A program made the translations under genes and the position numbers. This document shows positions 7,610 through 16,572 of a stretch of 64,000 nt of DNA, piece after piece. Each line of letters opens with the position of its first letter. Within the stretch, counting starts at the first letter, position 1. Location of the stretch: contig NZ_JBHZRU010000002.1 in assembly GCF_043641925.1 (NCBI RefSeq), positions 124,001-188,000 of the forward strand. Reading direction: 5' to 3'. Below the pieces are notes generated by a model. The model was not told the DNA's origin, did no database searches, and saw only the letters and a list, made by a program, of their open reading frames with translations. The stretch is from Paenisporosarcina quisquiliarum_A (GTDB lineage Bacteria > Bacillota > Bacilli > Bacillales_A > Planococcaceae).

Positions 7610-8659
7610 ATGAATCCACAAAGTTTATTGAGAACTGATTTGATTGATGAAGCCACAGAAGTTGTTCAACATCGAACGAAAAAAGAGAAAGACACTTTAT
7701 ATGAAACCCCTGGAATCGAGATGAATGAAGAGAGAAAAGGCAGAGTTCATATTACGGAAGTTAAAACTGATCCAGAAGGAGCTGCCAGTATTGGAAAGAA
7801 AGCTGGAACGTATATTACTTTGTCTGTTCCAACACTTTCAGCAGAAGATGAGGAAGGCTTTAAAGAACTGGAACAACAATTTGTTTCATCTTTGCAAGAT
7901 ATCCATGAAGAATTAAATCTTACCGCTGATTCGAAAATACTCATCATTGGCCTAGGTAATCGAACAATCACACCAGATGCAATCGGTCCATTCGCCATTG
8001 ATCGCTTCCATGAGGACATGTTTACAATGCCTTTTGAGCATGGACAGGTCGTAGTATATGCTCCGGGGGTTACAGGGCAAACCGGGCTAGAGACGAGCGA
8101 ATTTGTTAGGGCGATGGCTGAACATGTAAAACCAAATTTAATCATCGTAATTGACGCATTAGCCGCGAGAAATCAAGACCGACTGTGTAAAACAATTCAA
8201 ATAACAAACACGGGTATTCACCCCGGGTCAGGTGTAGGGAATGCTAGAAGTGAAATTTCGTTTGAATCACTAGGTGTTCCTGTTACTGCAATCGGCGTAC
8301 CGATGGTAGTGGACGCACCAGTATTAGTTGTCGACGCGATTGAAACCGTATTTAAAGTGATTTCTAGTCAAATTGGAGCTGCAAACAACCCTTCATCAGC
8401 TCTTTCAATTGGCTCATGGTTAAGAAGTACGGATGTCCCAATTGATGTTGAAGCAATCAAGCCAATATTTGGCGAATGGAGTGGATGGTCTTCTGAAGAG
8501 ATTCGAGCATTATTACAAGAAGTATTACCTCCACAGCATCAACAATTATTTGTAACTCCTAAAGAGTCTGACTCATGGGTTGTTAAGCATGCAGACCTTA
8601 TTCAAGTTAGTGTATCAAAATGGCTTCAAGGGAAAGTTTTTAGTTCTATCACTCCTTAA
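7610..8659 (+). CDS. gpr: Germination protease Gpr
   Basis: Spore-specific endopeptidase that degrades small acid-soluble DNA-binding proteins at germination; it is made as a zymogen in the forespore and self-processed. At 349 residues it has normal length. Family segments seen are LLRTDL near the N-terminal processing region, IIGLGNRTITPDAIGP (about residue 114) and APGVTGQTGLETSEFV. The start is ATG 7610 because the upstream in-frame GTG 7601 is part of the Shine-Dalgarno GAGGTG (7598-7603). spoIIP follows 33 bases later. The gene is direct evidence for sporulation in this lineage. Confidence 0.95.
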   Translation: MNPQSLLRTDLIDEATEVVQHRTKKEKDTLYETPGIEMNEERKGRVHITEVKTDPEGAASIGKKAGTYITLSVPTLSAEDEEGFKELEQQFVSSLQDIHEELNLTADSKILIIGLGNRTITPDAIGPFAIDRFHEDMFTMPFEHGQVVVYAPGVTGQTGLETSEFVRAMAEHVKPNLIIVIDALAARNQDRLCKTIQITNTGIHPGSGVGNARSEISFESLGVPVTAIGVPMVVDAPVLVVDAIETVFKVISSQIGAANNPSSALSIGSWLRSTDVPIDVEAIKPIFGEWSGWSSEEIRALLQEVLPPQHQQLFVTPKESDSWVVKHADLIQVSVSKWLQGKVFSSITP

Positions 8660-8692
8660 TCCTACGTAATCTGTAGGAAGGAGGGGTGATTA

Positions 8693-9508
8693 ATGCGAAA
8701 AACAGTTCAAAAAGCTATAAGTTTTTATCTTTTTTTATTTTTACTGCCCATAATATTTGTTAAAATCCCAATTCTCGCATTTGAACCTATAGTAAAAGAA
8801 CAAGTAGAAACACGGCCAGTTGCTTATGCAGCAAATGTGACAAAAGAAGTTCCACTAAAAGAAGAGAATGCTCCATTACAAGCTTTATTAGTTTTTACAC
8901 ATTCACACGAAGCTTTTCATCCCATTATCAAAAAAGAAATTGGTGTGATAGCCAACTATCATTCATCAAGTAATATCACCAATATCAGTGATTTGGTCAC
9001 GAAGCACTTCTTATTAAATAATGTCGAAGTGGATGTTTTACCATTTGACAATATGACGGAAATGAAAAAAACGAATCATCAGTTTCACGAAGCGTATTCT
9101 GCTATACGTCCAGTTCTACAAAAACAATTAGGGACTAAATCATATGATCTTGTTCTTGACTTACATCGGGATTCTGCCAAACATCAAGTAACTACGATCA
9201 CATCAAATAATGAAAGCTATGCTCGTATTGCTTTGGTTGTCGGAACAGAGCATCCGAGCTATAAAATGAATGAATCCTATGCACAACTAATATCACAAGA
9301 GATGAATCGTCTCATTCCGAATATTTCACGAGGCGTCATAACGAAATCAAAGGATAGTGGGAATGGTATTTACAATCAAGATCTTTCCCCACATTCTATT
9401 TTGATTGAACTGGGCGGTATTGAAAATACGGAAGAAGAGATTAACAGAACGATTGCAGTCATTGCAAAAGCGATTTCTATCGCGTTTGAAAATACGAAAG
9501 CAACCTAA
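8693..9508 (+). CDS. spoIIP: Stage II sporulation protein P (short form)
   Basis: Membrane-anchored peptidoglycan amidase/endopeptidase of the SpoIID-SpoIIM-SpoIIP engulfment complex. An N-terminal hydrophobic anchor (ISFYLFLFLLPIIFVKI) is followed by the amidase domain: FTHSHEAFHP (about residue 67), DLVLDLHRDSA (about 158) and ILIELGGIENTEEEI (about 238), containing the His and Glu positions expected of the family. At 271 residues it is well below the roughly 400 of B. subtilis SpoIIP; the missing length is in the linker between anchor and catalytic domain. AGGAGGGG precedes the ATG, 33 bases after gpr. Confidence 0.9.
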   Translation: MRKTVQKAISFYLFLFLLPIIFVKIPILAFEPIVKEQVETRPVAYAANVTKEVPLKEENAPLQALLVFTHSHEAFHPIIKKEIGVIANYHSSSNITNISDLVTKHFLLNNVEVDVLPFDNMTEMKKTNHQFHEAYSAIRPVLQKQLGTKSYDLVLDLHRDSAKHQVTTITSNNESYARIALVVGTEHPSYKMNESYAQLISQEMNRLIPNISRGVITKSKDSGNGIYNQDLSPHSILIELGGIENTEEEINRTIAVIAKAISIAFENTKAT

Positions 9509-9510
9509 CA

Positions 9511-9539
9511 TTGAAGAAATGTGTGTTCACTGCTATAAT
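9511..9539 (+). promoter_or_regulatory. Sigma-A promoter of lepA
   Basis: TTGAAG (9511-9516), 17-base spacer, TATAAT (9534-9539), with an extended -10 TGC just before it. It lies directly after the spoIIP stop, so lepA is separated from the sporulation genes. Confidence 0.75.
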
Positions 9540-9570
9540 TTGAAATAGTTTAATTAGGAGTGGACATCAC

Positions 9571-11394
9571 ATGAATCGAGAAGAACGTAATAAACGTCAA
9601 CAGAACATTAGAAACTTTTCAATTATTGCCCATATCGATCACGGTAAATCTACATTGGCCGATCGAATTTTAGAGCAAACAAAAGCATTGACTTCAAGAG
9701 AAATGAAAGCACAACTTCTCGATTCAATGGATTTAGAACGTGAACGTGGAATCACAATTAAATTGAATGCGGTTCAATTAACTTATCGTGCAAAAGATGG
9801 AGAAGATTATACTTTTCATTTAATTGACACACCAGGACATGTCGATTTCACATATGAAGTGTCGAGAAGTTTAGCGGCATGTGAAGGTGCCATTTTAGTT
9901 GTTGATGCTGCGCAAGGAATCGAAGCACAAACTCTAGCGAATGTTTATTTAGCATTGGATAACGAGTTAGAAATCTTGCCTGTTATCAACAAAATTGATT
10001 TACCTGCAGCTGATCCAGAGCGAGTGCGCGGTGAAATCGAAGAAGTTATCGGTTTGGACGCGTCTGAAGCAGTTTTAGCTTCTGCGAAAGCAGGAATCGG
10101 TATCGAAGAAATTTTAGAGCAAATAGTTGAGAAAGTCCCTGCTCCAATTGGAGACCCAGAAGCTCCATTAAAAGCTTTAATTTTCGACTCTTTATATGAT
10201 CCATACCGTGGAGTTATTGCATATGTCCGCGTAATGGAAGGTACTGTTCGTCCGGGAGATAAAATCCGAATGATGGCTACTGGGAAAGAATTCGATGTTA
10301 TAGAAGCGGGAGTATTCACGCCAAAAGCCACTCTACGTGAGGAATTAACTGTAGGGGATGTTGGATTTATAACGGCGGCTATTAAAAATGTGGGAGACAC
10401 TCGAGTAGGGGATACAATTACAAGTGTTAGCAACCCTGCATCAGAGTCTTTACCAGGTTACAGAAGATTAAACCCAATGGTTTATTGTGGATTGTATCCA
10501 ATTGATACATCAAAATATAATGATTTACGTGATGCATTAGAGAAGCTTGAACTTAATGACGCCGCTCTTCAATTTGAGCCTGAATCATCACAAGCATTAG
10601 GATTTGGTTATCGTTGTGGATTCTTGGGTCTTCTTCATATGGAGATTATTCAAGAACGCTTGGAACGAGAATTTAATATCGATCTTATTACAACAGCACC
10701 AAGTGTTATTTACGACGTGCATATGACAGATGGACAAATTAAAAAAGTTGATAATCCTTCTATGATGCCTGATCCTCAAAAAATCGACCGCATTGAAGAG
10801 CCTTATGTAAAAGCAACCATTATGGTTCCAAACGATTTTGTAGGTGTTGTCATGGAGCTTTGCCAAAAGAAACGCGGGAATTTCATGACTATGGATTACA
10901 TTGATAAAACGCGTGTAAGCATTATTTATGAAGTTCCGCTTTCTGAAGTGGTTTACGATTTCTTCGACCAATTAAAGTCTGGTACAAAAGGATATGCTTC
11001 TTTTGACTATGAATTAATTGGTTACAAACCATCTAAGCTTGTGAAAATGGATATTCTACTGAATGCTGAACAAGTTGATGCATTAAGCTTTATTGTTCAT
11101 AATGATTTTGCTTATGAGCGTGGAAAGATTATTGTTGAGAAATTAAAGAAATTAATTCCTAGACAACAGTTTGAAGTACCAATCCAAGCGGCGATTGGTC
11201 AGAAGATTGTCGCTCGATCAACAATTAGTGCGATACGTAAAAATGTATTAGCTAAATGTTATGGTGGAGATATATCACGTAAACGTAAATTATTGGACAA
11301 GCAAAAAGAAGGTAAAAAACGTATGAAACAAGTCGGGTCAGTCGAAGTTCCTCAAGAAGCATTTATGGCTGTATTGAAAATGGACGAAGATTGA
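9571..11394 (+). CDS. lepA: Elongation factor 4 (LepA GTPase)
   Basis: Ribosome-binding translational GTPase of 607 residues, reported to act in back-translocation or in initiation and 30S assembly. G1 motif AHIDHGKST is at residues 20-28, the switch II DTPGH near 85, and NKID in the G domain; the C-terminal domain unique to LepA is complete (KLVKMDILLNAEQVDALS, IARSTISAIRKNVLAKCYGG-type region). TAGGAG precedes the ATG. It has its own promoter and two terminators in series downstream, so it appears to be a single-gene transcript. Confidence 0.97.
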   Translation: MNREERNKRQQNIRNFSIIAHIDHGKSTLADRILEQTKALTSREMKAQLLDSMDLERERGITIKLNAVQLTYRAKDGEDYTFHLIDTPGHVDFTYEVSRSLAACEGAILVVDAAQGIEAQTLANVYLALDNELEILPVINKIDLPAADPERVRGEIEEVIGLDASEAVLASAKAGIGIEEILEQIVEKVPAPIGDPEAPLKALIFDSLYDPYRGVIAYVRVMEGTVRPGDKIRMMATGKEFDVIEAGVFTPKATLREELTVGDVGFITAAIKNVGDTRVGDTITSVSNPASESLPGYRRLNPMVYCGLYPIDTSKYNDLRDALEKLELNDAALQFEPESSQALGFGYRCGFLGLLHMEIIQERLEREFNIDLITTAPSVIYDVHMTDGQIKKVDNPSMMPDPQKIDRIEEPYVKATIMVPNDFVGVVMELCQKKRGNFMTMDYIDKTRVSIIYEVPLSEVVYDFFDQLKSGTKGYASFDYELIGYKPSKLVKMDILLNAEQVDALSFIVHNDFAYERGKIIVEKLKKLIPRQQFEVPIQAAIGQKIVARSTISAIRKNVLAKCYGGDISRKRKLLDKQKEGKKRMKQVGSVEVPQEAFMAVLKMDED

Positions 11395-11413
11395 TCTCAT
11401 AATAGAAAAACAA

Positions 11414-11448
11414 AGCTTGCACCAAAAATGGTGCAAGCTATGATTTTG
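11414..11448 (+). terminator. Terminator 1 after lepA
   Basis: Perfect 10-bp stem AGCTTGCACC (11414-11423) with GGTGCAAGCT (11430-11439), loop AAAAAT, then a T-rich tail. Confidence 0.85.
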
Positions 11449-11491
11449 TTATACTGTTATCAAAATTTGTACTTTATTATCTAGATCAAAG

Positions 11492-11523
11492 AAAAAGAGG
11501 CTGCTATTTAGCCTCTTTTTTGT
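11492..11523 (+). terminator. Terminator 2 after lepA
   Basis: Stem AAAAAGAGGC (11492-11501) with GCCTCTTTTT (11511-11520), 9-base loop, ending in a T run. Second terminator within 80 bases. Confidence 0.85.
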
Positions 11524-11590
11524 GTAAGAAAGCTCAATTGAATGATGATGAGAAACTCGGACAAACTCTCTTTTGCCTACAATTCCCCAG

Positions 11591-11620
11591 TATCTAATTG
11601 TATCTAATTGTATCTAATTG
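11591..11620 (+). repeat. Three tandem copies of a 10-bp unit
   Basis: TATCTAATTG occurs three times head to tail without any mismatch, ending 42 bases before the hemW start. The period is close to one DNA helical turn. A similar 10-bp triplet of different sequence lies before pgpH at 26284. Confidence 0.95.
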
Positions 11621-11662
11621 AAATTGATAAATAACACAATCAGAAAGAAAGGAGTGGATCTT

Positions 11663-12802
11663 GTGATTAAAGGTATTTATATACATATTCCTTTTTGCCA
11701 TCAAATCTGTCACTACTGTGATTTTAATAAAGTCTTTTTTAAAAACCAACCAGTTGATGCTTATATTGAAGCGTTAGGTCTAGAAATGAAAATGTTTGTT
11801 GAAAAATACCAACAAGTATTACATGTTAAAACGATATTTCTCGGTGGGGGAACCCCAACCGCATTAAGTCCCGCGCAATTACAAAGACTTTTTGATTTAA
11901 TTCAAGAATATATTCCACTCGATCACCTTCAAGAATTCACTTCAGAAGCTAACCCGGACGAACTTACATTCGAAAAATTAGTTGTTATGAAAAAGAATGG
12001 TATCAATCGATTAAGTATAGGTGTTCAAAGCTTTGACTCAGACATTTTGAAACGCTTAGGAAGAACCCATACGACTGAGCATGTTTATAAGACACTTGAA
12101 ATGGCGAAAGATATCGGATTTGAGAACATTAGTATTGATTTAATGTATGGCTTGCCGGGGCAAACGATGGATCAATGGAAAGATACGCTACAAAAAGCTT
12201 TGGATTTGAATTTGCCGCATTACTCTGCGTACTCGCTGATCGTTGAACCGAAAACAGTTTTTTATAATTTAATGACAAAAGGTAAGTTGATGTTACCAGG
12301 TGAAGACTTAGAAGCTGATATGTATGACTGGTTAATGAATCAGATGGAATCTAAAGGAATCCATCAATATGAAATCAGTAATTTTGCTAAGACAGGTTAT
12401 CACTCTCAACATAATAATTTGTATTGGGAAAATGTGAACTATGCGGGATTTGGAGCTGGAGCACATGGGTATGTAGAAACAATCAGATATGCAAATATCG
12501 GTCCAATTCGAAAATATATAGATACGGTTAGTGAAGGTGCATTCCCAATTCAGTCATCTCATGAAGTAACACCAACTGAGCGAATGGAAGAAGAAATGTT
12601 TTTAGGGTTGAGAAAACTAGACGGAATCAATCGGTTTCATTTTAATGAAAAGTTTGGAGTTGCACTGGACGAAGTGTATGGCGAAGTCATCTCTAAACAT
12701 ATTTCTAATGGCACAATGATAAGTACAGAAGAGTCCGTTGCTATTTCAAAACAAGGTCGATTTATTGGAAATGAAATTTTTCAAACTTTTTTAGAAAAAT
12801 AA
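11663..12802 (+). CDS. hemW: Heme chaperone HemW (radical SAM)
   Basis: Radical SAM protein of 379 residues, formerly called HemN-like coproporphyrinogen oxidase; HemW proteins bind heme and insert it into respiratory enzymes. The iron-sulfur motif CxxxCxxC is Cys12, Cys16 and Cys19, and the next position holds DF instead of the extra Cys that marks true HemN. The start is the GTG at 11663 behind AAAGGAGTGG; an in-frame TTG at 11618 lies within the triplet repeat and has no ribosome site. The gene precedes hrcA as in B. subtilis and has no strong terminator before the hrcA promoter. Confidence 0.93.
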   Translation: MIKGIYIHIPFCHQICHYCDFNKVFFKNQPVDAYIEALGLEMKMFVEKYQQVLHVKTIFLGGGTPTALSPAQLQRLFDLIQEYIPLDHLQEFTSEANPDELTFEKLVVMKKNGINRLSIGVQSFDSDILKRLGRTHTTEHVYKTLEMAKDIGFENISIDLMYGLPGQTMDQWKDTLQKALDLNLPHYSAYSLIVEPKTVFYNLMTKGKLMLPGEDLEADMYDWLMNQMESKGIHQYEISNFAKTGYHSQHNNLYWENVNYAGFGAGAHGYVETIRYANIGPIRKYIDTVSEGAFPIQSSHEVTPTERMEEEMFLGLRKLDGINRFHFNEKFGVALDEVYGEVISKHISNGTMISTEESVAISKQGRFIGNEIFQTFLEK

Positions 12803-12815
12803 CGTGTCGTATTCG

Positions 12816-12842
12816 TTGACTTTCCTCTTTGGATTTGATAAT
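12816..12842 (+). promoter_or_regulatory. Probable sigma-A promoter of the hrcA operon
   Basis: TTGACT (12816-12821) and GATAAT (12837-12842) with a short 15-base spacer; the exact -10 choice is uncertain. The CIRCE operator begins 14 bases after this -10, as expected for a repressor site over the transcription start. Confidence 0.6.
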
Positions 12843-12855
12843 TTATGTATGAGTA

Positions 12856-12882
12856 TTAGCACTCTCAAGAGATGAGTGCTAA
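12856..12882 (+). promoter_or_regulatory. CIRCE operator (HrcA binding site)
   Basis: Perfect consensus TTAGCACTC, nine-base spacer, GAGTGCTAA. It lies just upstream of the hrcA ribosome-binding site and should repress hrcA-grpE-dnaK when HrcA is kept active by GroE. Confidence 0.97.
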
Positions 12883-12895
12883 CAGAGGTGATATT

Positions 12896-13933
12896 ATGTT
12901 AACGAACCGACAATTGCTTATACTTCAAGTAACAGTTGATGACTTTATTCATACAGCTCAGCCAGTGGGGTCACGACAACTTTCTAAAAAAGAGGAAGTA
13001 CCGTATAGTCCTGCAACAATTCGAAATGAAATGGCTGACCTTGAAGAGTTAGGTTATTTGGAAAAAACGCATACTTCGTCAGGTCGAATTCCTTCAGAAA
13101 AAGGGTATCGATTTTATGTTGATCATTTACTAACGCCTCAACTTGCATCTTCTGATGATATGTTGCAAATACAATCTGTATTTAAAGAACGAATGGTTGA
13201 AACGGAACAAGTCATTCAAAAAACGGCTATGATTTTATCCGAATTAACAAGTTACACATCGATATTGCTAGGACCTGATGTTCGTAAGCATCGCGTGAAG
13301 CGTTTTTCGATTGTGCCTTTAACAAATGATTCGGCGGTTGCCATAATCATTACAGATTCAGGTCACGTAGAAAATCGACTCTTCCAATTGCCAAAAGGTT
13401 TAACAGCATCAGATATCGAAAAAATGGTGAACATTTTAAATGAACAACTTATTGGCGTTCATTTACATGAATTACATCATGCGCTTGAAAAAGAAACATC
13501 CGCACTGTTAAAACAACATATCGGTCGATATGGCGAGCTTATGTCTTCATTTGGAGCTGCAATTTTGAGTCCTCAAGAAGAAAAAGTGTTTTACGGCGGC
13601 AAATCCAAACTGCTCCATCATCCTGAGTTTAGTGATTTACAAAAAGCTCGTGGCCTTATTACGATGATGGACCAAGTAAATCAAATTTCAACTTTGTTTT
13701 CACCGAATCAGGCGGGTATTCATATTCGTATTGGTTCTGAAAATAACCTTTTGGAAATGGAAGACTGTAGTGTCATTACGGCATCCTATACCATTGGGGA
13801 AGAACAAATGGGTTCCATTGCAATAATTGGACCAACTAGAATGGACTATCGACGGGTTGTTACTCTGTTAGATGTTATGAGTAGCGATTTGTCTCGTGAA
13901 CTTACTCGAATACTGAGAGGTTCAGGATCATGA
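12896..13933 (+). CDS. hrcA: Heat-inducible transcription repressor HrcA
   Basis: Repressor of class I heat-shock genes, 345 residues, that binds the CIRCE operator 14 bases upstream of its own start. The N-terminal winged helix region is clear (LTNRQLLILQVTVDDFI, GSRQLSK, YSPATIRNEMADLEELGYLEKTH with its SSGRIPSEKGYR wing), followed by the dimerisation and GAF-like domain. The start is ATG 12896 behind AGAGGTG; a TTG-type start at 12872 would lie within CIRCE. Its stop overlaps the grpE reading frame region. Confidence 0.96.
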   Translation: MLTNRQLLILQVTVDDFIHTAQPVGSRQLSKKEEVPYSPATIRNEMADLEELGYLEKTHTSSGRIPSEKGYRFYVDHLLTPQLASSDDMLQIQSVFKERMVETEQVIQKTAMILSELTSYTSILLGPDVRKHRVKRFSIVPLTNDSAVAIIITDSGHVENRLFQLPKGLTASDIEKMVNILNEQLIGVHLHELHHALEKETSALLKQHIGRYGELMSSFGAAILSPQEEKVFYGGKSKLLHHPEFSDLQKARGLITMMDQVNQISTLFSPNQAGIHIRIGSENNLLEMEDCSVITASYTIGEEQMGSIAIIGPTRMDYRRVVTLLDVMSSDLSRELTRILRGSGS

Positions 13934-13947
13934 AGGAGGAACAAAAC

Positions 13948-14514
13948 TTGTCACAATCAGAAGAAAAAGAAGTAGTGAAAAACTTAGAAGAAGAGTCTGT
14001 TGAAGACAAAGAAGTTGTTAATCAAGATGAGAATCAATCAAATGACGAAATGACAAACGAGACACCTTCTGAATTAGAATTGCTTCAAAAGCAGTTAGAT
14101 GAAGAAACTAACCGACATTTACGTCTACGTGCAGACTATGAGAACTTTAAACGTCGTGCACAGCTAGATCGTGAATCTGCGGAGAAGTATAAATCGCAAG
14201 GAATTCTTTCTAACTTATTGCCCGTTTTAGATAATTTCGAACGTGCTATGCAAGTAGAAACTGTATCGGAAGAATCACAGTCACTGCGAAAAGGGTTAGA
14301 AATGGTTTATAAAACACTTGTGGAAGCTACTGAGCGAGAAGGTTTGCAAGTGATTGATGCTGAAGGTGTATCTTTTGATCCTAATTTGCATCAAGCAGTG
14401 ATGACAGAGACAGATGATTCTAAAGAATCTGGTGTCGTGTTACAAGAGCTCCAAAAAGGGTACAAGTACAAAGATCGTGTACTTCGTCCTTCCATGGTTA
14501 AAGTAAACGAATAA
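13948..14514 (+). CDS. grpE: Nucleotide exchange factor GrpE
   Basis: GrpE releases ADP from DnaK. It is 188 residues with an acidic, low-complexity N-terminus, a long coiled coil (LELLQKQLDEETNRHLRLRADYENFKRR) and the C-terminal beta domain ending VLRPSMVKVNE. The start is taken as TTG 13948, seven bases after AAGGAGGA. The in-frame ATG at 13930 overlaps the hrcA stop but lies directly in front of that Shine-Dalgarno, so the site would be inside the gene. The ATG start cannot be fully excluded. Confidence 0.93.
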   Translation: MSQSEEKEVVKNLEEESVEDKEVVNQDENQSNDEMTNETPSELELLQKQLDEETNRHLRLRADYENFKRRAQLDRESAEKYKSQGILSNLLPVLDNFERAMQVETVSEESQSLRKGLEMVYKTLVEATEREGLQVIDAEGVSFDPNLHQAVMTETDDSKESGVVLQELQKGYKYKDRVLRPSMVKVNE

Positions 14515-14550
14515 AATTAATATTTTCATATATCTAGGAGGAAATTATAA

Positions 14551-16392
14551 ATGAGTAAAATTATTGGTATTGATTTAGGAACAACAAATTCATGTGTAGC
14601 AGTATTAGAAGGCGGAGAGCCAAAAGTTATTCCAAATCCAGAAGGCAATCGTACAACTCCATCAGTTGTAGCTTTCAAAAACGGAGAGCGTCAAGTTGGA
14701 GAAGTAGCAAAACGTCAATCAATAACAAACCCGAATACTATTCAGTCTGTTAAGCGTCATATGGGTACTGATTTTAAAGTGAAAGCTGAAGATAAAGAAT
14801 ATACACCTCAAGAAGTATCAGCAATGATTCTTCAATATATTAAAGGTTATGCTGAAGATTATTTAGGTGAAAAAGTAACAAAAGCAGTAATTACAGTTCC
14901 TGCTTACTTTAATGATGCTGAGCGTCAAGCAACTAAAGATGCTGGTAAAATCGCAGGTTTAGAAGTCGAACGTATTATCAATGAACCAACAGCTGCTGCA
15001 TTGGCATATGGTTTAGACAAAATGGATCAAGACCAAACAATTTTAGTATATGACCTTGGTGGCGGTACATTTGACGTTTCAATCTTAGAACTTGGCGACG
15101 GCGTATTTGAGGTTAAGTCTACTGCTGGAGATAACCGCCTTGGTGGAGATGACTTTGATCAATTATTAATGGATTACTTTGTTACTGAATTCAAAAAAGA
15201 CAACGGAATCGACTTGTCTAAAGATAAAATGGCTATGCAACGTTTGAAAGATGCAGCTGAAAAAGCGAAAAAAGATTTATCAGGTGTTACTTCAACACAA
15301 GTATCATTACCATTCATCACAGCTGGTGAAGCTGGTCCTTTACATTTAGAAATCACATTAAGCCGTACAAAATTTGATGAATTAACTGCTTCTCTTGTAG
15401 AACGTACAATGGTTCCTACTCGTCAAGCATTAAAAGATGCAGATCTTTCTCCATCTCAAATCGATAAAGTTATTTTGGTTGGTGGTTCTACTCGTATTCC
15501 AGCAGTACAAGAAGCTATCAAAAAAGAAACTGGTAAAGAACCACATCGTGGTGTTAATCCAGATGAAGTAGTAGCAATGGGAGCAGCAGTTCAAGGTGGG
15601 GTATTAACTGGTGATGTTAAAGATGTAGTCCTTCTTGATGTAACGCCACTTTCACTTGGTATTGAAACAATGGGTAGCGTATTTACGAAGTTAATTGAAC
15701 GTAATACGACGATTCCTACATCAAAATCTCAAACATTCTCTACAGCAGCAGATAACCAACCAGCAGTTGATATTCACGTACTTCAAGGTGAACGTCCGAT
15801 GGCAACAGATAATAAAACATTGGGTCGTTTCCAATTAGCGGATATTCCACCAGCACCACGTGGTGTTCCACAAATTGAAGTAACATTTGATATTGATAAA
15901 AATGGTATCGTTACAGTTAAAGCAAAAGACTTAGGTACGCAAAAAGAACAAAATATTACGATTCAATCTAATACGGCTTTAACTGATGAGGAAATCGAAC
16001 GCATGGTTAAAGAAGCAGAAGCAAACGCTGAAGCTGATAAAGTGCGTAAAGAAGAAGCTGAATTGAAAAATGAAGCGGATCAAATGGTATTCATGACGGA
16101 AAAAACGTTAAAAGATCTTGAAGGAAAAGTATCTGAAGAAGAAGTTAAACAAGCTGAAGAAGCGAAAGAAGAGTTGAAAACAGCTCTTGAAGCAGGGAAT
16201 TTAGAAGATGTACGTACGAAAAAAGATAAATTAAATGAAATTGTTCAAGCTCTAACAATGAAAATGTACGAACAAGCAGCAGCAGATGCTCAGGCAGCTG
16301 AAGGTGCTGAAGGTTCAACAGCAGACGATGGTGTTGTAGACGCTGAGTTTGAAGAAGTAAATGAAGAAGACAAAGAAAACAAAGACAAGTAA
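14551..16392 (+). CDS. dnaK: Chaperone DnaK (Hsp70)
   Basis: Hsp70 ATPase of 613 residues, normal for Firmicutes. The ATPase domain starts IIGIDLGTTNSCVAVLEG and has the phosphate-binding VYDLGGGTFDVSIL motif; the substrate domain contains the family segment GERPMATDNKTLGRF. The C-terminus ends in an acidic tail with VVDAEFEEV. AGGAGG precedes the ATG. Two hairpins separate it from dnaJ, which has its own promoter, so DnaK should accumulate above DnaJ. Confidence 0.98.
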   Translation: MSKIIGIDLGTTNSCVAVLEGGEPKVIPNPEGNRTTPSVVAFKNGERQVGEVAKRQSITNPNTIQSVKRHMGTDFKVKAEDKEYTPQEVSAMILQYIKGYAEDYLGEKVTKAVITVPAYFNDAERQATKDAGKIAGLEVERIINEPTAAALAYGLDKMDQDQTILVYDLGGGTFDVSILELGDGVFEVKSTAGDNRLGGDDFDQLLMDYFVTEFKKDNGIDLSKDKMAMQRLKDAAEKAKKDLSGVTSTQVSLPFITAGEAGPLHLEITLSRTKFDELTASLVERTMVPTRQALKDADLSPSQIDKVILVGGSTRIPAVQEAIKKETGKEPHRGVNPDEVVAMGAAVQGGVLTGDVKDVVLLDVTPLSLGIETMGSVFTKLIERNTTIPTSKSQTFSTAADNQPAVDIHVLQGERPMATDNKTLGRFQLADIPPAPRGVPQIEVTFDIDKNGIVTVKAKDLGTQKEQNITIQSNTALTDEEIERMVKEAEANAEADKVRKEEAELKNEADQMVFMTEKTLKDLEGKVSEEEVKQAEEAKEELKTALEAGNLEDVRTKKDKLNEIVQALTMKMYEQAAADAQAAEGAEGSTADDGVVDAEFEEVNEEDKENKDK

Positions 16393-16400
16393 GACAACCG

Positions 16401-16436
16401 AAAAGTCAAAGTCTGGAACTCCAGCTTTGGCTTTTT
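16401..16436 (+). terminator. Terminator after dnaK
   Basis: AAAAGTCAAAGTCTGGA pairs with TCCAGCTTTGGCTTTTT with one bulged T and a G-T pair; a five-T run follows. Confidence 0.75.
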
Positions 16437-16444
16437 CAATGTCT

Positions 16445-16474
16445 TTGGCATTGACGTAGTCTACATGCTACAAT
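16445..16474 (+). promoter_or_regulatory. Probable sigma-A promoter of dnaJ
   Basis: TTGGCA (16445-16450), 18-base spacer, TACAAT (16469-16474). It follows the dnaK terminator and would give dnaJ-prmA-rsmE a transcript independent of CIRCE. Confidence 0.6.
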
Positions 16475-16477
16475 TAA

Positions 16478-16507
16478 CCTTATCCCGCAATTATAAGGGT
16501 GTTTTTT
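16478..16507 (+). terminator. Second hairpin with T-run between dnaK and dnaJ
   Basis: CCTTAT (16478-16483) with ATAAGG (16493-16498), followed by GTGTTTTTT. The stem is short. It overlaps the expected start of the dnaJ transcript, so it would act mainly on read-through from dnaK. Confidence 0.5.
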
Positions 16508-16572
16508 CGTGGAGAAAATTACATCTAAATTGCAATATGAACGATTAATTTTAGGCTAACGGAGAGTGGAAA

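Noticed and set aside
7747..8145. 132-codon minus-strand frame inside gpr
   Set aside because: Antisense shadow with no independent signals.
9945..10433. 162-codon frame on the minus strand inside lepA
   Set aside because: Fully antisense to a conserved gene; composition (Ser, Thr, Ile, Pro-rich) is that of a reversed coding strand, without a ribosome site.
11591..11620. CRISPR-like repeat
   Set aside because: Direct 10-bp units without spacers; not a CRISPR array.
12872..12895. Upstream hrcA start at 12872
   Set aside because: It would lie inside the CIRCE operator and upstream of the clear Shine-Dalgarno AGAGGTG.
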